Assembly (NCBI RefSeq): GCF_905475395.1 | Contig: NC_058337.1 | Coordinates: 29,660,983 to 29,724,982 of the forward strand | Origin: Chrysoperla carnea | Taxonomy: Eukaryota; Arthropoda; Insecta; Neuroptera; Chrysopidae | Length of the DNA: 64,000 nt | Direction: 5' to 3' | Shown: positions 10,440-23,600 of the stretch, piece after piece | How the letters are laid out: the number at the start of each line of letters is the position of its first letter | Numbering within the stretch: position 1 is the stretch's first letter | Notes under the pieces: model-generated | Database searches by the model: none | Told to the model about the DNA's origin: nothing | What the model saw: only the letters and a program-made list of their open reading frames with translations | Made by a program: the position numbers and the translations under genes

Positions 10440-10943
10440 AAGTTTATCAAGTGAAATCAAACAATTGACTGAATTCTTTGCTGAAACGCCATTCATGTAT
10501 AGACAGTGTTGATTACGCAATCGTTTGTTTTTTTCCTACTTGTAAGAAAAGGAAGTTAGCCACTCTTACACACAAAGTAAGAAGATTACCTGCCTTCTCT
10601 GCACTTCCTCAGCGGATAAAGTATATATGCTATAAGCAAAAACTCTGATATTTATGAAAAAGTGCTTTAAACAAAAGTTGCTTATTTTTCTATTTTTCTA
10701 AGGAATATTATTTTAAATTTAACTCGACCCCAATTCATGCTTCGTTAGTACGATATAAAAATTTCAGCTTGACATACTTATCGTTTTAGAGTTATCGTGG
10801 ACACAGACGGCCAGACAGACAGAAAACCGAAGAAGCACTAATTTATACCAAAATTTTATTCGTAACATCAAGCGTTACTTTGGGACAACTACTTACTATT
10901 TGAAATAACATACCTTGATATATTTCATATAAACATGGTATAA
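10440..10943 (+). mobile_element. INE-1-like repeat, copy 4 (diverged)
   Basis: It has AACAATTGACTGAATTC at the start, GTGGACACAGACGGCCAGAC in the middle and TATAAACATGGTATAATAA at the end. It is more diverged than the other copies and lies just past the 3' end of gene A. Confidence 0.65.
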
Positions 10944-11849
10944 TAAAGCTACAGAAAGTGTCTTCCAAAAAGTACATTATTGAGCTGATGATATCTTAAA
11001 GTTTATAAAAAAATAACGCTTCAGAAAGCGTCTTCCAAAAATGAATTTGATTGATATACCAAATGTGTTCGAAAAAAGCATATCTTTCGAAAAGTTGACC
11101 TAAATTTGACCATGAAGTCGTTCCCGCATAAAAAATCAAGGACTATATCTTCATTTTCCGTAAAATGAACCGATACATGTTTTTTTTTCATTCCGTTTTG
11201 AAATGATGGGTACTTTTAAAAAAAATTCCCTGTATCATATGTTTCTTCAAGCGATTTATTCGTCTTTCTACGAAAAATAGAGAAAAACTTTCAGGTGTTC
11301 CCGTTACCTTCATTTTTTTCAGGCTGAATTCATTTTTCAAAAAATTTCAAAGGATTAATGCATCCGTTATATTAATTAAAGAGGTATTAATTAATCTTCA
11401 TGATTTCACGACTCACGAAACACGAATTCTCAATTCATTCATTATGTTTAAATTAAATATTTATTTCGATAAAAATATTGATATTGTTTATGAAATTCAT
11501 GTGAAAGCCTCTTAAAAGTAATTAATCTGTCGGTAAATCTAATAAAAACAATACATTTTTAAAATTATCAATAAATAAATGCTCACTCACATTACTTTCG
11601 TACACTGAAAAAAAATTCTTAATACCAACCGATATGAGGTTGTCTGAACGTCATCGTGAGATCATATTTGGCGAATGATGCGAATGTGATACAACTACCG
11701 TACGAGATTTACTGTGCAAGTAATATTGTCTAACAAATTTCAAATATTATTGTTTTTTTAAATGCAACATAGTTTTAAATCTTTTTTTCATTGGTTCTAG
11801 GTTTATAGCTGCTAATAAGTTTATTTAAAAAAAAAAAAAAAAAAAAAAA

Positions 11850-11946
11850 GATTTCTTCGAGTCGGATTTAAACCAACGACATATGGATTATTATTGATTT
11901 CAGTGTCCTAAGTCTACGGCTTTACCAACTGCGCTATCGATACTTG
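11850..11946 (-). repeat. tRNA-like sequence, probably a SINE head or tRNA pseudogene
   Basis: On the reverse strand GATAGCGCAGTTGGTAAAGC resembles an A box and GGTTTAAATCC a B box, with a 48-base middle that is too long for a normal anticodon arm without an intron. A T run follows on that strand. A functional tRNA is unlikely. Confidence 0.5.
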
Positions 11947-12109
11947 CATACGAACTATCGGATGCTAGATATCCGATCATAATAACCAAATTATCTAATT
12001 AAAGCAAACGTAAAGAAATTTTCTTTGAATTCATCGATTCACTTTATTTAGATTATATATTCCAACTAAGTACAATTTTAATATCCATCAATAAAATGTA
12101 TGACTTTAA

Positions 12110-12290
12110 ACTAAAATCAATCTCTTTCATAGAAGTTATGTTTTTTTTTATGTAACTCCACTGATTTTGTATCAATGAATTCACATTTTAAATTCAATCC
12201 CATTCTTTTATAAATACCAATATTTAGCTATACTTGTTCCAATCGTTAGGCAATTGTTTGAAAGTATTTTTACTTTATTTTGATATGAAA
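12110..12290 (+). repeat. Uninterrupted copy of the repeat that hosts the SINE
   Basis: It contains GTTCCAATCGTTAGGCAATT then GTTTGAAAG then ACTTTATTTTGATATGAAA. The GTTTGAAAG here is the pre-insertion target of the SINE at 3314-3622. Confidence 0.65.
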
Positions 12291-12564
12291 AGGCCAGTGT
12301 ACTTTTACTTTTGCACTTTTTATATTAAAATTTCTGGAAGAGAAGAAAATTTACCATGAGCAAAAAATTTTTTCAAATTCGATGGAAAATTGAGTACCTA
12401 TAGCTAAGATCAACTATCACATTAACATTTATGTTATAGTTTACGTAACACGTATAAAAATTTTATTCCAAAACAAATTAATATAAACAACATTAACTTG
12501 GCTGACACCGACTCCAAAAATAACATTAATTGTAACTACATTATATTTTAGTGCATATTATTTT

Positions 12565-12905
12565 GGAATAGGTTTTCTTTTGAAGTCGTTTTTTTTTATA
12601 AAAAGTTTTATATTATTTTATTTTTAATGAATCTGAAGTACCTACACTAACTTATATGTCACTAAAAAAATCGGTTGAAGAAATATTGAGAGTTATTCGT
12701 CTATTTGTCGCGCACATACTTTATAATTGAAGATTAATATGGTTTTATCATGGATGCCATTGTCAAAACTGGACCAAATTGAAATGAACCCCACGAGAAG
12801 CACCAGCTTTCAAAAGTTCTGTGGTTACAAACATAAAAATAAAAATACAGTCGAACTGAGAACCTCCTCCTTTTTTGTTTGAAGTCGGTTAAAAAGTTCA
12901 TAAGT
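12565..12905 (-). repeat. GAAGTCGGTT-bounded dispersed repeat
   Basis: On the reverse strand it opens AACCGACTTCAAACAAAAAA and GGAGGAGGTTCTCAGTTCG, and a second CGACTTCAAAAG lies near the far end (about 12575). This opening is found in many insect repeats. The 68-codon reverse open frame inside it is not a gene. Confidence 0.5.
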
Positions 12906-13914
12906 ATGTTCAATTTGTAACTGACATAATCCTGAACCATAATTTTTATAAATTTTTATTTTTACGAGTAAGGATAAGTATAGTTTTATAATTTCTTAAA
13001 CGCTTGAATCCCTGGAATTCAACAATTATGGGAATGACTCAAAAACTGTACATTTCTCTGATCAAAATTTTCATTAAAAACATCCATTCGATTGTTAGTT
13101 ATAAGCTTTGGGTAGGTACCTTAATTACCCCATAATATATCACTAAATAAATATTTTCTAGCTTTTTTCATCTGCAAGCGTCTCACATCGTTACAAAGTG
13201 ACGAATGTAACAAATTTTATGTCGTTTTTACGAATTTACATGCGTAAAAAATTTCAGTTATCTAATCAAAATAAACATAATAAAAACGTAAAAAAAATGT
13301 ACTTTACCAAAGTGTCCTTGCTATATTAAAACAAAAATTTTAATTATCAGAACGTAATTACAAAATTTAAGAATAGATATTTTTTATACAATAATATTGA
13401 TCCCAATCATCAGAACTTATAATAAGAATGATGACAAAAAAATATGATTTTTTTAAATGCTTACGTCAAGCCATTTATGAAAATTCTTTGTAAATTCTAT
13501 AAATCTCATTATTTCAAAACCGTGGATTTACATGACGTGAAGAAATCTCAATATGTTATACATGGTATATCTATACTAAGGAAAATCCTTATAAACAAGT
13601 TAATCGTAAACTGAAATGCACAGGAATAAATGGGTAAAAAATAATTGTCACTTACGATATTTTCTGTTTTGTGGACATGCAAAAACCTTTTAAAATGGTG
13701 TGCCAGAAATTTTTTAATTTTAACAATGGAAAGATGAGATACCAAGCAGAAAAATGTTTGGAATTTGAAGATCAGATTAATTGTTTTTTGTGGTTTCATC
13801 ATAACGTTAAATAAAATTTCGAGAAGGTAAAGTTTGAAAACACGATCATGTCTTATTCATTTCAGATCAATAAAAATACCAATTAAAGCTCCCGCTAAGC
13901 GCTAAGAGAGCCCG

Positions 13915-14250
13915 AAAAGCTCTCACGGCCACAACTTTTTTTAAGGAATAGTTTTGGAGCTGCTGGTGATCAAAGCTATGCGCATATAATAAAGTTATAG
14001 TATATAACTAAAAAAATGACTTCCTGTGAAACTTTTTCAAACCGCCCCCTAAATGTTCTTCGGTTTTTTCAGAGCAGCGCATATTTTATAGTTAAGATAA
14101 CTACGTGACTAAAAAAATGGCTTTCTGTGATCTTTTAACTGCCTCAAATTTTTTTTTATCGTCCTGATCAAAAGTTCTTACGGCCATAAAGTATTTTAAC
14201 GAGCAGTTTTCGTTTTTGCTACGGGAGATCAAAGCTACACATATATTATA
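13915..14250 (+). repeat. Degenerate duplicated segment
   Basis: CTCTCACGGCCACAAC...GATCAAAGCTATGCGCATAT (about 13920-13988) recurs as TTCTTACGGCCATAAAG...GATCAAAGCTACACATAT (about 14176-14244), 256 bases on. AAAAAAATGACTTCCTGTG and AAAAAAATGGCTTTCTGTG also pair within it. Confidence 0.45.
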
Positions 14251-14704
14251 TTTGTAAAATAGGACTACCTAATAATGTTTGTTTCTGTGTAGTTGTACTA
14301 AATTGTATTGGCTTCATAGTTGTTGTGTTGCACGTTGTATCATTATAAATATGGTAGTCATATACTATAAATATAATAATAATAATAATATTAATAATTT
14401 ATTTCTTCTAAATTGTACATAAATATAAAAATACAAAATAACCATTTTGATGTGTGGTACAATTATTGGAATAGGTCAATAAAATTATGAAACCCCATAT
14501 AGATAAAAAAAACTACAGCAGTCCATGACGGACTCTATTAATGAGTTTAACCAACACAAATCAAACATATTTAAACATTATTTAAAATTACTCAAAAGAA
14601 GAACTAAAAGAAAGATTATCATTAAAACAAAATCTCCAAATATTAAGATCGTCAAAAATTAAAAAAAAAATTAAATAAATAAATACATAATCAAGTAAAT
14701 AAAT

Positions 14705-14965
14705 AAGGGATAAAATTCTTACTTCAAAGCAGTGTAAAGGATCTGGATGGCAATGTAGTGCGTCAACTTCATAAAAATAGGTTCAGAAAAGATAAAAATC
14801 TGACTACAAAACAATGTAGTGCGTAATATTAATAAAAGTAGAATAAAATAAGAATAACATTCTTACTACAAAACAGTGTAAAGAGCTACAATGTAGTGCT
14901 TCATATCAGTAAAAACAGGATAAAATAAGGATAAAATTCTAACTGCAAAACAGTGTATAGATCCG
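14705..14965 (+). repeat. Degenerate tandem repeat, about 3.5 units of about 75-85 bases
   Basis: The units share GATAAAATTCTTACT, CAAAACAGTGTAAAG and CAATGTAGTGCGT and run through about 14713, 14790, 14855 and 14932. Unit length varies. Confidence 0.65.
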
Positions 14966-16679
14966 AAGTTTATTTTGGGGGCGGTTTGAAAATTTTTCTC
15001 AAAAAGCTATTTTCCTATCTGATCGTGCGAGGTTTTTTGTTGTTTCATACACTGATACAAAAATAACTTTCTAAAAGATTGCTCCTATGAAAAAACCTAA
15101 ATAATCGGCATACTTTTATGTTTGTTTGATAGTTTTTAGAGAAAACTGTCTAAAAAAATATTATCATACTAAACTTTCACCATTTTTTTTACTTACAACG
15201 AAAATAACTATTTGTATCTATTGTTTCTTTTTGCAGTCACTAGATAAAATTCTTCTCGGAAAAAATAAATACTGAATATTATAACTTTATGGTTGAGAAG
15301 TGAAGTGGAAAGTTTTTTCTATAAATCGCACGCTTTATCAGATAATCGAGCCGTTAACAGAGATTACTTTTCATATCCTTTTTCTATGGTTGAAATTTCT
15401 AATCGTTACTAAAGATAATGTTACTACAGACCTCACATACCTAGATATAGATGTGTCGACAATGTATACTTAAAAAAGTTTGCATATTTCTAGAGTAATA
15501 TGCAAACCTTAAGTACGTTTGTAGTTAATTAAAAATAATTAAAATTCCATGTAAAAAACCTTATATGATAAATATTTTAAAAATTTTCAAAATGTACAAA
15601 GTGTAAGATAAAACTCAAACTAAAACCAACTTTAAAAAAGTCAAACTTATGTATCATTAACAAATACACATTTTTTGCCCCCGTGTCAGCTTTCAGCAAT
15701 ATAAAACTTAAATTAATAAAAGCTTGCACAATAAAAACAAATTACTAGATTGAAGTTAACTCGTTAACATGACGGTTGATGATCTTATAACAAGTAAATA
15801 TTTCTTGAATAAACTATTTCAATTAGGGTTTTCATCTTTCCGGATTTTATCGGGACACTTTGGAATCCATGTAGTTTCTCCCTACAAAAATCCTCCGCAG
15901 TTTAATAAATAAAGAGATTTTTTTATTATTTGTCTCAAATCCGGGTAAATTCGATTATTCTTCGGGTAAATTCGACTAGCTTTTATTTAAAAATATTTGT
16001 AGTATATTTATTTAAAGTTTATGGATAAGCTGGATATGCAAAACATCTTCCAGTATTATGATTCTAAGATATTGTAATATTAATTTAACTATCTCCCGAC
16101 AATTCAACATACATCTTGCGATTTCCCGGAACTTTGAAGTGGAAACCATAATCTCAATACTTAATTCAAAATAAATAATAGTTTTAAAATACTAAAAAAC
16201 ACGCTTTTGTATCTAGCTAAACTAAAAGGTAAAAAAAAAAAATTCGTTAAATTTAAGAAAAAAATCATTTTATCGTAAAAAAGCGTGGGATGCTAAATTT
16301 TTTGTCGATATTGTTAATATTTTTAAATTTTACCTATTTTAAATTGTTTTTACGTATCTCTAGTCTTATTTCTTATTTTTTGTAAGCCAACATCAAGATA
16401 AAAAATTAAAAATCTATTGTTATTCAAATTCAGATGTCACTCAAAAAGGTCTAAAGTAGGTACTCTACTTGGAAATAAAAATTCTAAGGGTTTTAATTAT
16501 TTTTACTTTAGAAAATAATGTCGCAACGAGAAAAAATAATAATTTTCAAAAATTTTGTTAACTACCTCTTAAAAAATTTGTTTGAGCTGTCCTACTGAAA
16601 AGACTCTTAAAACGTAATAAACTAACATATTTTTATAGGAGACTTTGATAGGAGAAAATTGGGTTCACGCTAATATTTA

Positions 16680-16803
16680 TATATATAAATTTTAACGATG
16701 GTCATTTTTGACGTCAAGTAGGTAGGATCGATAGACATTTGAAGAAATTTTTTCAAAATTCTATCATTACAAAAGCAATAAGCTCTATTTCTTTCGGAGG
16801 AAA
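16680..16803 (+). repeat. Dispersed repeat pair, copy 1
   Basis: GGATCGATAGACATTTGAAG, AAATTTTTTCAAAATTC and AAAAGCAATAAGCTC match 36628-36700. Confidence 0.55.
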
Positions 16804-17654
16804 TTGATATTCGGAGGTGATTTCGCTAGATATTGATATTTACGGAAAAAAAGGTAAATTCTTTTTACATCTCTATTAAGTTTTCTTTGTACAGGGCCAC
16901 TTAAGTTTTTGATTATCATAAAAGAGCTCAAAAAGTTTTTGCATGTACAAATGTCAGTTTTTCTTAGACGATGGAGGTCTGGCTGCACAGTTATAGCCAA
17001 GTACAAAATCCAAAAATAACTTTCTAAAAGAATTTTTACTGGTACATCCTGTGTGTACACAATGTACGTATGCTACTTAAGTTTTACATTTGATAAAAAA
17101 AAATTGATCCTGATAAAATTGATATAATTTTTTTTAATCTATATATTGTGGGGGAAACACAATATCTAATTAATTTCCAAAATTCATTAGTTACTAGAAA
17201 GTTCTCAATTCGATGATACGATTTAGTTTATAATTTATTGAATACAAGTAAGTGGCCAATTAAATTTATTCTATTTTTTTTTTTTTAAATAAGTTAATAT
17301 GTGAAATTCTTATAAAAATATTACAAGGACGACGGAATACCTAAAACAACATAAATGAAAAACTTCGGTGATAATATAATTACAATTTCATTTATTTTTA
17401 TTTGAATATGAAGCATTTTTGTACATAATATGGCGATTCATTTTTGCAATACCAGAAACCTGGTTTTAAGCAATGATCTTAACTTCTTGGCTTGGATCAT
17501 AAGTCATTCATAAGTCTTTATGAAACCTTGTTTAAGGCAATGCTTTCAAGTTCTTAGCTTGAAGTAAACACAATATTACTGTCATCGAAGCAATTGAAAA
17601 CAATTCTTAATTTTCAATCAAGGATAGTTAAATAACACATAGATTAAAAATTTT

Positions 17655-17870
17655 AATGAAAGTACGACACAAAATCAGGCCTGATTTATTCATCTATGGC
17701 ATCGTAGTTCTTAAACGGATGAACCGATTTTGGTTTTTTGTTTGTTTTAGCGGTAATTTGATCGGGAGTGTTCTTAGATATATATCAAGAAAATCTGCTC
17801 AACTGTTAAGATTATCACCTCTATATTCTAGTTTTTATCGGAACCCTACTTGAAACATAGCTAAGAACAA
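17655..17870 (+). repeat. Dispersed repeat family 2, partial copy
   Basis: AACGGATGAACCGATTTTGG and GGGAGTGTTCTTAGATAT match the middle of family 2. CATAGCTAAGAACAA and ATCGGTTCATCTGCTTAG follow inverted at about 17855-17902, so two fragments face each other. Confidence 0.55.
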
Positions 17871-18719
17871 TCTCGATCAAAATCGGTTCATCTGCTTAGT
17901 AGTTTTGGATAAAAATAACTATTTTAATAAACTTAATTCGTAAATCTTTACGAAAGGAACCAAAAACATATGATGTGTGATGAAAAGATTTTTCGCAATC
18001 TGCGTTTGAAAATCAGAAAATCTGTATTTAGATTGTATGAGCATGACGATAAAATAATTTTAGGTAAAATTAAAAATATATAAAATTTTTTCGAACTATT
18101 TCTTAAAATCTCAATTTATAATTTAAGTTTTCGAAGTTATGGGAATGTGAAAAATCTTTCTAGCTTTCTCGACTAGTGCTTATTTTCTTTCATAGAAATG
18201 TTATATTGAGTAGACTTTTTTATTTATGAAATCACTGTCTCTGAATTTATTTATTTACAAAATAAGTATAAGAAACGTAAGTTTTCAAAATACCAGAAAT
18301 GAGTTTTAAGTGCGATCGCAAAAAATTATCATATATATAGTTGTTTAATAGTCAACTCGATTTTATTTCGGGGGTTAGAGAATTTCTGGGGCGAACATTT
18401 TTTCCGCTTTTTTAAGGCTTTTTAAGGCTTGACACACCTGTTGGTTGCAATAGATAGTTGAAAACCAATATAAAAGCTAAGGGACTTTGAAAGGAGTTCC
18501 AGTCACTTTGGACTCTTTTCTAGTAGGCGATAACGCTGATATAACATAAGATTGATTTCACATGCTTCGGGGACGCTGAAAAATAATTGATTCTCAAAGT
18601 GGGTGATAGACGAAATAAGTTTGAGGACTAGACGGTTCAAAGATTAAATACGAGTTGAGATAATCTTAAAAAAGTCTTTTTAGGGTGTCCAATTTCAAGC
18701 TCGGCCTCCTTTTATATGA

Positions 18720-18960
18720 CGTAATATCATATTTTTTTGTAGTTTTTAAAAACTTACGCAACCCCACAGCCTCTCCAAACTAAGTGAGAGGATTATTTCC
18801 GCCAAGTGTTTTTTAGTAGTAATCCTTTTTTGTAAATACTTTATGCTTTCGAAAACACGAATAGAAAGAAATCCCATTTCACTAATAGCATTTAATAATA
18901 AGATCTTATGAGGAGGAAATATGACCATACTGCTGCAGCTCTCCTGCTCAAGAGTTTTTA
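18720..18960 (+). repeat. Diverged dispersed repeat (three-copy family), copy 1
   Basis: AAGAAATCCCATTTCACTAA, AGCATTTAATAATAAGATC and CTGCTCAAGAGTTTTT are shared, loosely, with 34370-34450 and 40290-40405. Confidence 0.45.
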
Positions 18961-19640
18961 GCCTATAATTGAGTAGTATTTCGTATAATTTTTAATTATC
19001 TTATACGTTTGAGTACTTATAAACATAAATATCGTACCGTCAGTTACAAGGACTGATTGACCTTTAGTCTCTAATCAATAATACTTATCATATTAGGTAA
19101 GTACTTAATTTAAAAAGTTGCTCAATACATAAGAATAATTTGAGTTTTAAATCATATCAATTTTGAACGTTAGTACATAAAAATTGTAATCAATAAATTC
19201 TGTAGATAAAATTACTTAGTTTTAATAATTGAAAACAATAGATTTTTTTTAAAATTAATCAATACAAAAAAAGTTAAATATTGATAATATGATTAATCCC
19301 AATACATACAAATTTTTCATATGAATTATTTGTATGAAAAACACTTCATAAATTAATTGAAAAAATAATATATTACTATCTTTCAAGTAAAATGTTTTAA
19401 TTATCGATAATAATTTAGGACAATTAAATTGATAAAAAAAAAAATACATAATCATTATTTTTATAAATTTTTTTTCCGTAGATTTTACCTTTAAAATTTT
19501 AAAATATCTTTTGAATAATTTAATACTCTTTATCCTGTAATATTTGAAACGTAAGTTTTGATTGCGTGTAGCATTAACTGTTCTTAGCACCGCTTGTGGA
19601 AATATTTATAACATCTATATAGTTTCATTACGTTATTAAT

Positions 19641-19892
19641 TTGTTTCCAGCTAATTTTATCGGAAAAAGATTAGAATTTCAAAAATCTGTAAAATCTGGA
19701 TCTTCTTATATCCGGAAGAGGCGGGGGCATTTAATTTTATTTTCCAAGCTTGCCAAAAGATTGTTTTTTAAAATGGAACTTCTCAGAAAAAATCCATTTT
19801 TAGCACTTGATAAACAAGGACTCCGCAAGGTCAAAGATATATCCAAAAAGATAGGCCAAAAACAAATGGTTGCTTTACCCAAGAAATTTTGA
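19641..19892 (+). other. Unrecognised short open frame upstream of B
   Basis: 83 codons, very basic (many Lys and Arg), ending VALPKKF. A TTTCCAG acceptor-like site falls just inside the 5' end (19650). The segment has more G and C than its surroundings. No family is recognised. It could be repeat-derived, or part of an upstream exon of B. Coding status is doubtful. Confidence 0.15.
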
Positions 19893-20035
19893 ATTAATTA
19901 TGATGATACGGCTAAACTGCCAAGATACTAACAAACTACCAAGATACGAAAAAATGGCACTCCTGCATGAAAAAGTAGCATTTGGTATCAATTATGATCA
20001 CAATAAGACACGCACATTTCTATCAAAAAACATAT

Positions 20036-20518
20036 AGACCGTGAGACAGAAAAGATGTTTTGTTAAATAATTAATACATACTTGAAACTTAATTGTGAGT
20101 AGATTATTTTTTGCAAGTCTATCAAACTTTCTGTCAACTACTTTTTTCGAAAATCCTGCGTTTTCAAATGAGCATAATGACGTCATATTGAAGATATCGA
20201 TCTGAATAAACGCGGAAGGGAAATTTTCGAACACTATGACCACTTGTTAACTATGTATGTACTCAAACACAAAAGTACTTAAATATATTCGAGGTACGAA
20301 TCAAGATTCGGTGCAATATTATTGCCGGATAAAATATTTTATTGTTTAATAATTATTAATGTTATCAAGTGGTCATGGTGTCCAACAAATTCCATGCCGA
20401 GTTTTCTCAATTAACTTAAATATAACGTTATGGTGCTCATTTGAAAACGCAGCCACTAACAAAGTTTCGAGTATGTATTAATCTTTTAAACAAGAACTAT
20501 TTCCCACGGTCTATTGGG
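20036..20518. repeat. Imperfect inverted repeat just upstream of gene B
   Basis: The left arm (20036-20245) and right arm (20369-20518) share CAAGTGGTCAT, GCTCATTTGAAAACGCAG, GTATGTATTAAT and CACGGTCTAT in opposite orientation. It ends 145 bases before the first coding exon of B, so it lies where a promoter or 5' intron would be. Confidence 0.65.
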
Positions 20519-20662
20519 TTCTCTGCTTTTCATCGAAAATTTTTTAATGAACGTTATTGAAACATGTTACCCTCCACTACTTATTCCAAAATTGCAGGAT
20601 TTTGACTTTGTATTTCTCATTTGTAGAAAAATTATTAAGAAATTATGATTTATTTTTTTCAG

Positions 20663-23600
20663 AATGAATAAAAATACATACGATTGGCTAAATAAAGCCA
20701 TCGTTTTATTAGGTCTAATTACAATTAGTATAGCGATACGAATTCCACCGCAGCCAAGATCACAAATTGAAACGAATGATGCTGTAAAAACTATCGTTAC
20801 AAATGAATTAACCAAAGATGGTGCTGTGGCATTAAATTATGAATTATCAAAAAGTACACGTCCTACCAATTATAAAATCACTCTAAAACCATACTTAATA
20901 AAAGATGCGCCCAAAGCAGATGCTGACAAATATTTAACTTTTGATGGCACTGTTGAAATTTCTCTAGTAGCACAATACGAAACAGATACCATTGAATTGA
21001 ATGCTAGAAATTTAACTATTAGCACCATAAAAATAGAAGATAAAAAACGTGAAACAGATGCAAAAGAAATGGAAGTGACGCACAAAGTAGATGAAGAGGT
21101 TGAAAAACTTATTATTTCATCAAAAACTAAGTTGAAAAAAGGCTCAGAATATCTTTTAACGATAACATATACGGGTTTCTTAAATCATCCTGATCTTAAA
21201 GGATTCTATAAAAGTACTTATACAAATGACGAAGGAGTAGAAATGTAAGTATTATTTTTATTAAAAATTAATTATTTTGGGGATCACGTAATGACCATTA
21301 CGATGAAGATACCATAGACGAAATATATTTTTGTTAACTATCGTATTTAATTTAAAAAAATCCCTAGATTTTTAACCCCCGCACAAAAAGAAGGGTGTTA
21401 TTAGTTAAAACACTATTTGTATGTGTGTGTGTGTGTATGTTTAACGATTTTGATATTTTTGCTTATAAGGTAATTTAATGGAGAGTGTTCTTAGCTATGT
21501 TTCAAATCGGTTCAGTTTGGATAAAACTGCAGTAAAAAAACCGCATTTGTCGGGAACCTTTTTAATTTTTTAAATTTCACTTGTTGTTAATAAAATTGAA
21601 ATCATATAATTAATAAAGTTGTAGAAAATAAAATTTACTGCACTTTATCAACTGAGAACACGAGACTTAAAAGAATCTCTAAGTTAAAAACACGAGACTT
21701 AAAAGAATCTCTAAGTTAAAAACCAAGGGAAAATAACTCAATTTAGCAAAATTATAAATTTCAATCAATGAAATTGTACCACTAAGCTCCAAAACACACT
21801 TTGGAGACCTTAGTTTGGCCTCTCTAAAATAACATAGGTATGAGAGTATAACATAGGTATTTTAGAGAGACCAACCTTGGGTGTTCAATGTGTGTTTTCG
21901 AGCTAAATGTAACAATTTCATTGATTGAAATTTATAATTTTGCTAAATATGAGTTATTTTCCCTTGATTTTTAACTTAGAGATTTAGAGAAGAGAAAATT
22001 AAATTCAAAAAATTTGTGAATTGACAGTATTTCCAAATAAAATTTATTAATATTTTTAGTGTAATTGGTACAACTCAATTTGAATCATCGGGAGCTCGGA
22101 GAGCATTCCCCTGCTATGATGAATTGGGTATAAAAGCAACTTTTGATGTGGTTATTAAGGCTCCTAAAGCTTACAATACAGTTATTTCAAACAGTCCAAT
22201 AGCATCTTCAGTTGAGTAAGTTTTTTCCCTGTCAATTTTATTCCAAAACTTACTTGTAAATTTTTTTTTAGTGATAAAGATGATAAAGATTGGAAAGTAA
22301 CAACTTTTAAAACGACGAAATCTGCAATGTCAACATACTTGGTAGCATTTGTCGTATCTGATTTTGAATCGGACAAATTAAAAAAAAAAGATGCTAAGGA
22401 CCCTGAAATGAATATCTACTCACAAAACAAATTTATTAAACTTGGTCAACGAAGTTTACAATTCGGCCAATTGGTACTAAGGGAAATTAACAAATTTTTA
22501 AATGGTGATTTAAGTTATGCAGATTACATGGATAAATTAGATCAAGTTGGTATACCAGATTTTGCAGCTGGTGCTATGGAAAATTGGGGCTTAGTTACAT
22601 ATAGGTAAACTTATTTAGTTATCGAAAACTTGTTTGAATTTTACACAATCATATAGAATTGTCGAATACGTTTATCTCAATTTATGTGTTCATACAGATA
22701 GTAATGTTTTTCAAATATAAATTAAAAAAGTCAATTTTTACACCCATTTTTGTTAACTCGTAGTGCCTACGTGTCTGCCTGTCTGCTTGCCACTTTGGAT
22801 CAATTTAAAATCATGTTACTCTGATTCAATTGAGCTAAAATTTTGCAGGCCAACTCGTGGTGGCGAAAAACATTTTTTTTTAAATCAAAGAAAAGTAGTT
22901 GGATTAAAACTTAGTTTTTATGTTTTTTTTTTTTTTTTAATTTTGATATTGTGTCAAATCTATATAATTTATATAAAAAAAAAAGTTTTAAACACCACTT
23001 GTTTCTTCTCGCTCCTATTATGATTTAAAAAATAAAGTTAGGTATAAAGAAAAGCCTTTCGAAATATCTAGTTTTAAAAATATAATTCTTATTAAAATTT
23101 TTATTTTATTTTTTATCTTATCGAAGTAAAAATTCAAATGTATTTTAATGGTGGACTCTGCACCGCAACTATTCAAAAAGACTTTAAAAAGCAACATTTA
23201 TAAATTTTCTCCAATATTTTAAATTAGTTTTAATCGTCATAGTCTATTTAAATTAGGTTTTTATTTTTTATTTTAGAGAGTTGCAATTATTATGGGATAA
23301 AGAAACAGCAACATCTTGGAATAAACAAAAAATTTACTTAACAATTGCTCATGAATTTGCTCACCAATGGTTTGGCGACTTGGTTACACCGACATGGTGG
23401 AAATATATTTGGCTAAATGAAGGTTTTGCCACTTACGTTGAATATGTAGCTGCAGAAGAGGTAAGGTTTCGAAACTTTTGCCTTATCCTATACAAATTTT
23501 TTAATTTGGAAAGACAAATTATGGATAATCCAAAAATTGTATAAAATATGTAGTGCGATTTTTAAAAAAATAGCCAAAGTTATGACATTTTTTTCGATTA

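Larger units (their letters stand above)
10944..20662. other. A-B gap: no recognised host gene
   Basis: Apart from the repeats and the short open frame listed separately, this is AT-rich sequence with no recognised coding region. AGCGTCTTCCAAAAA is a short direct repeat near 10956 and 11022. 12950-13900, 15000-16670 and 18970-19640 show nothing. Any promoter or 5' UTR exon of B should lie here. Confidence 0.6.

Noticed and set aside
19255-19590. Reverse open frame, 111 codons
   Set aside because: Phe/Ile/Lys/Tyr-rich translation of plain AT sequence; no domain.
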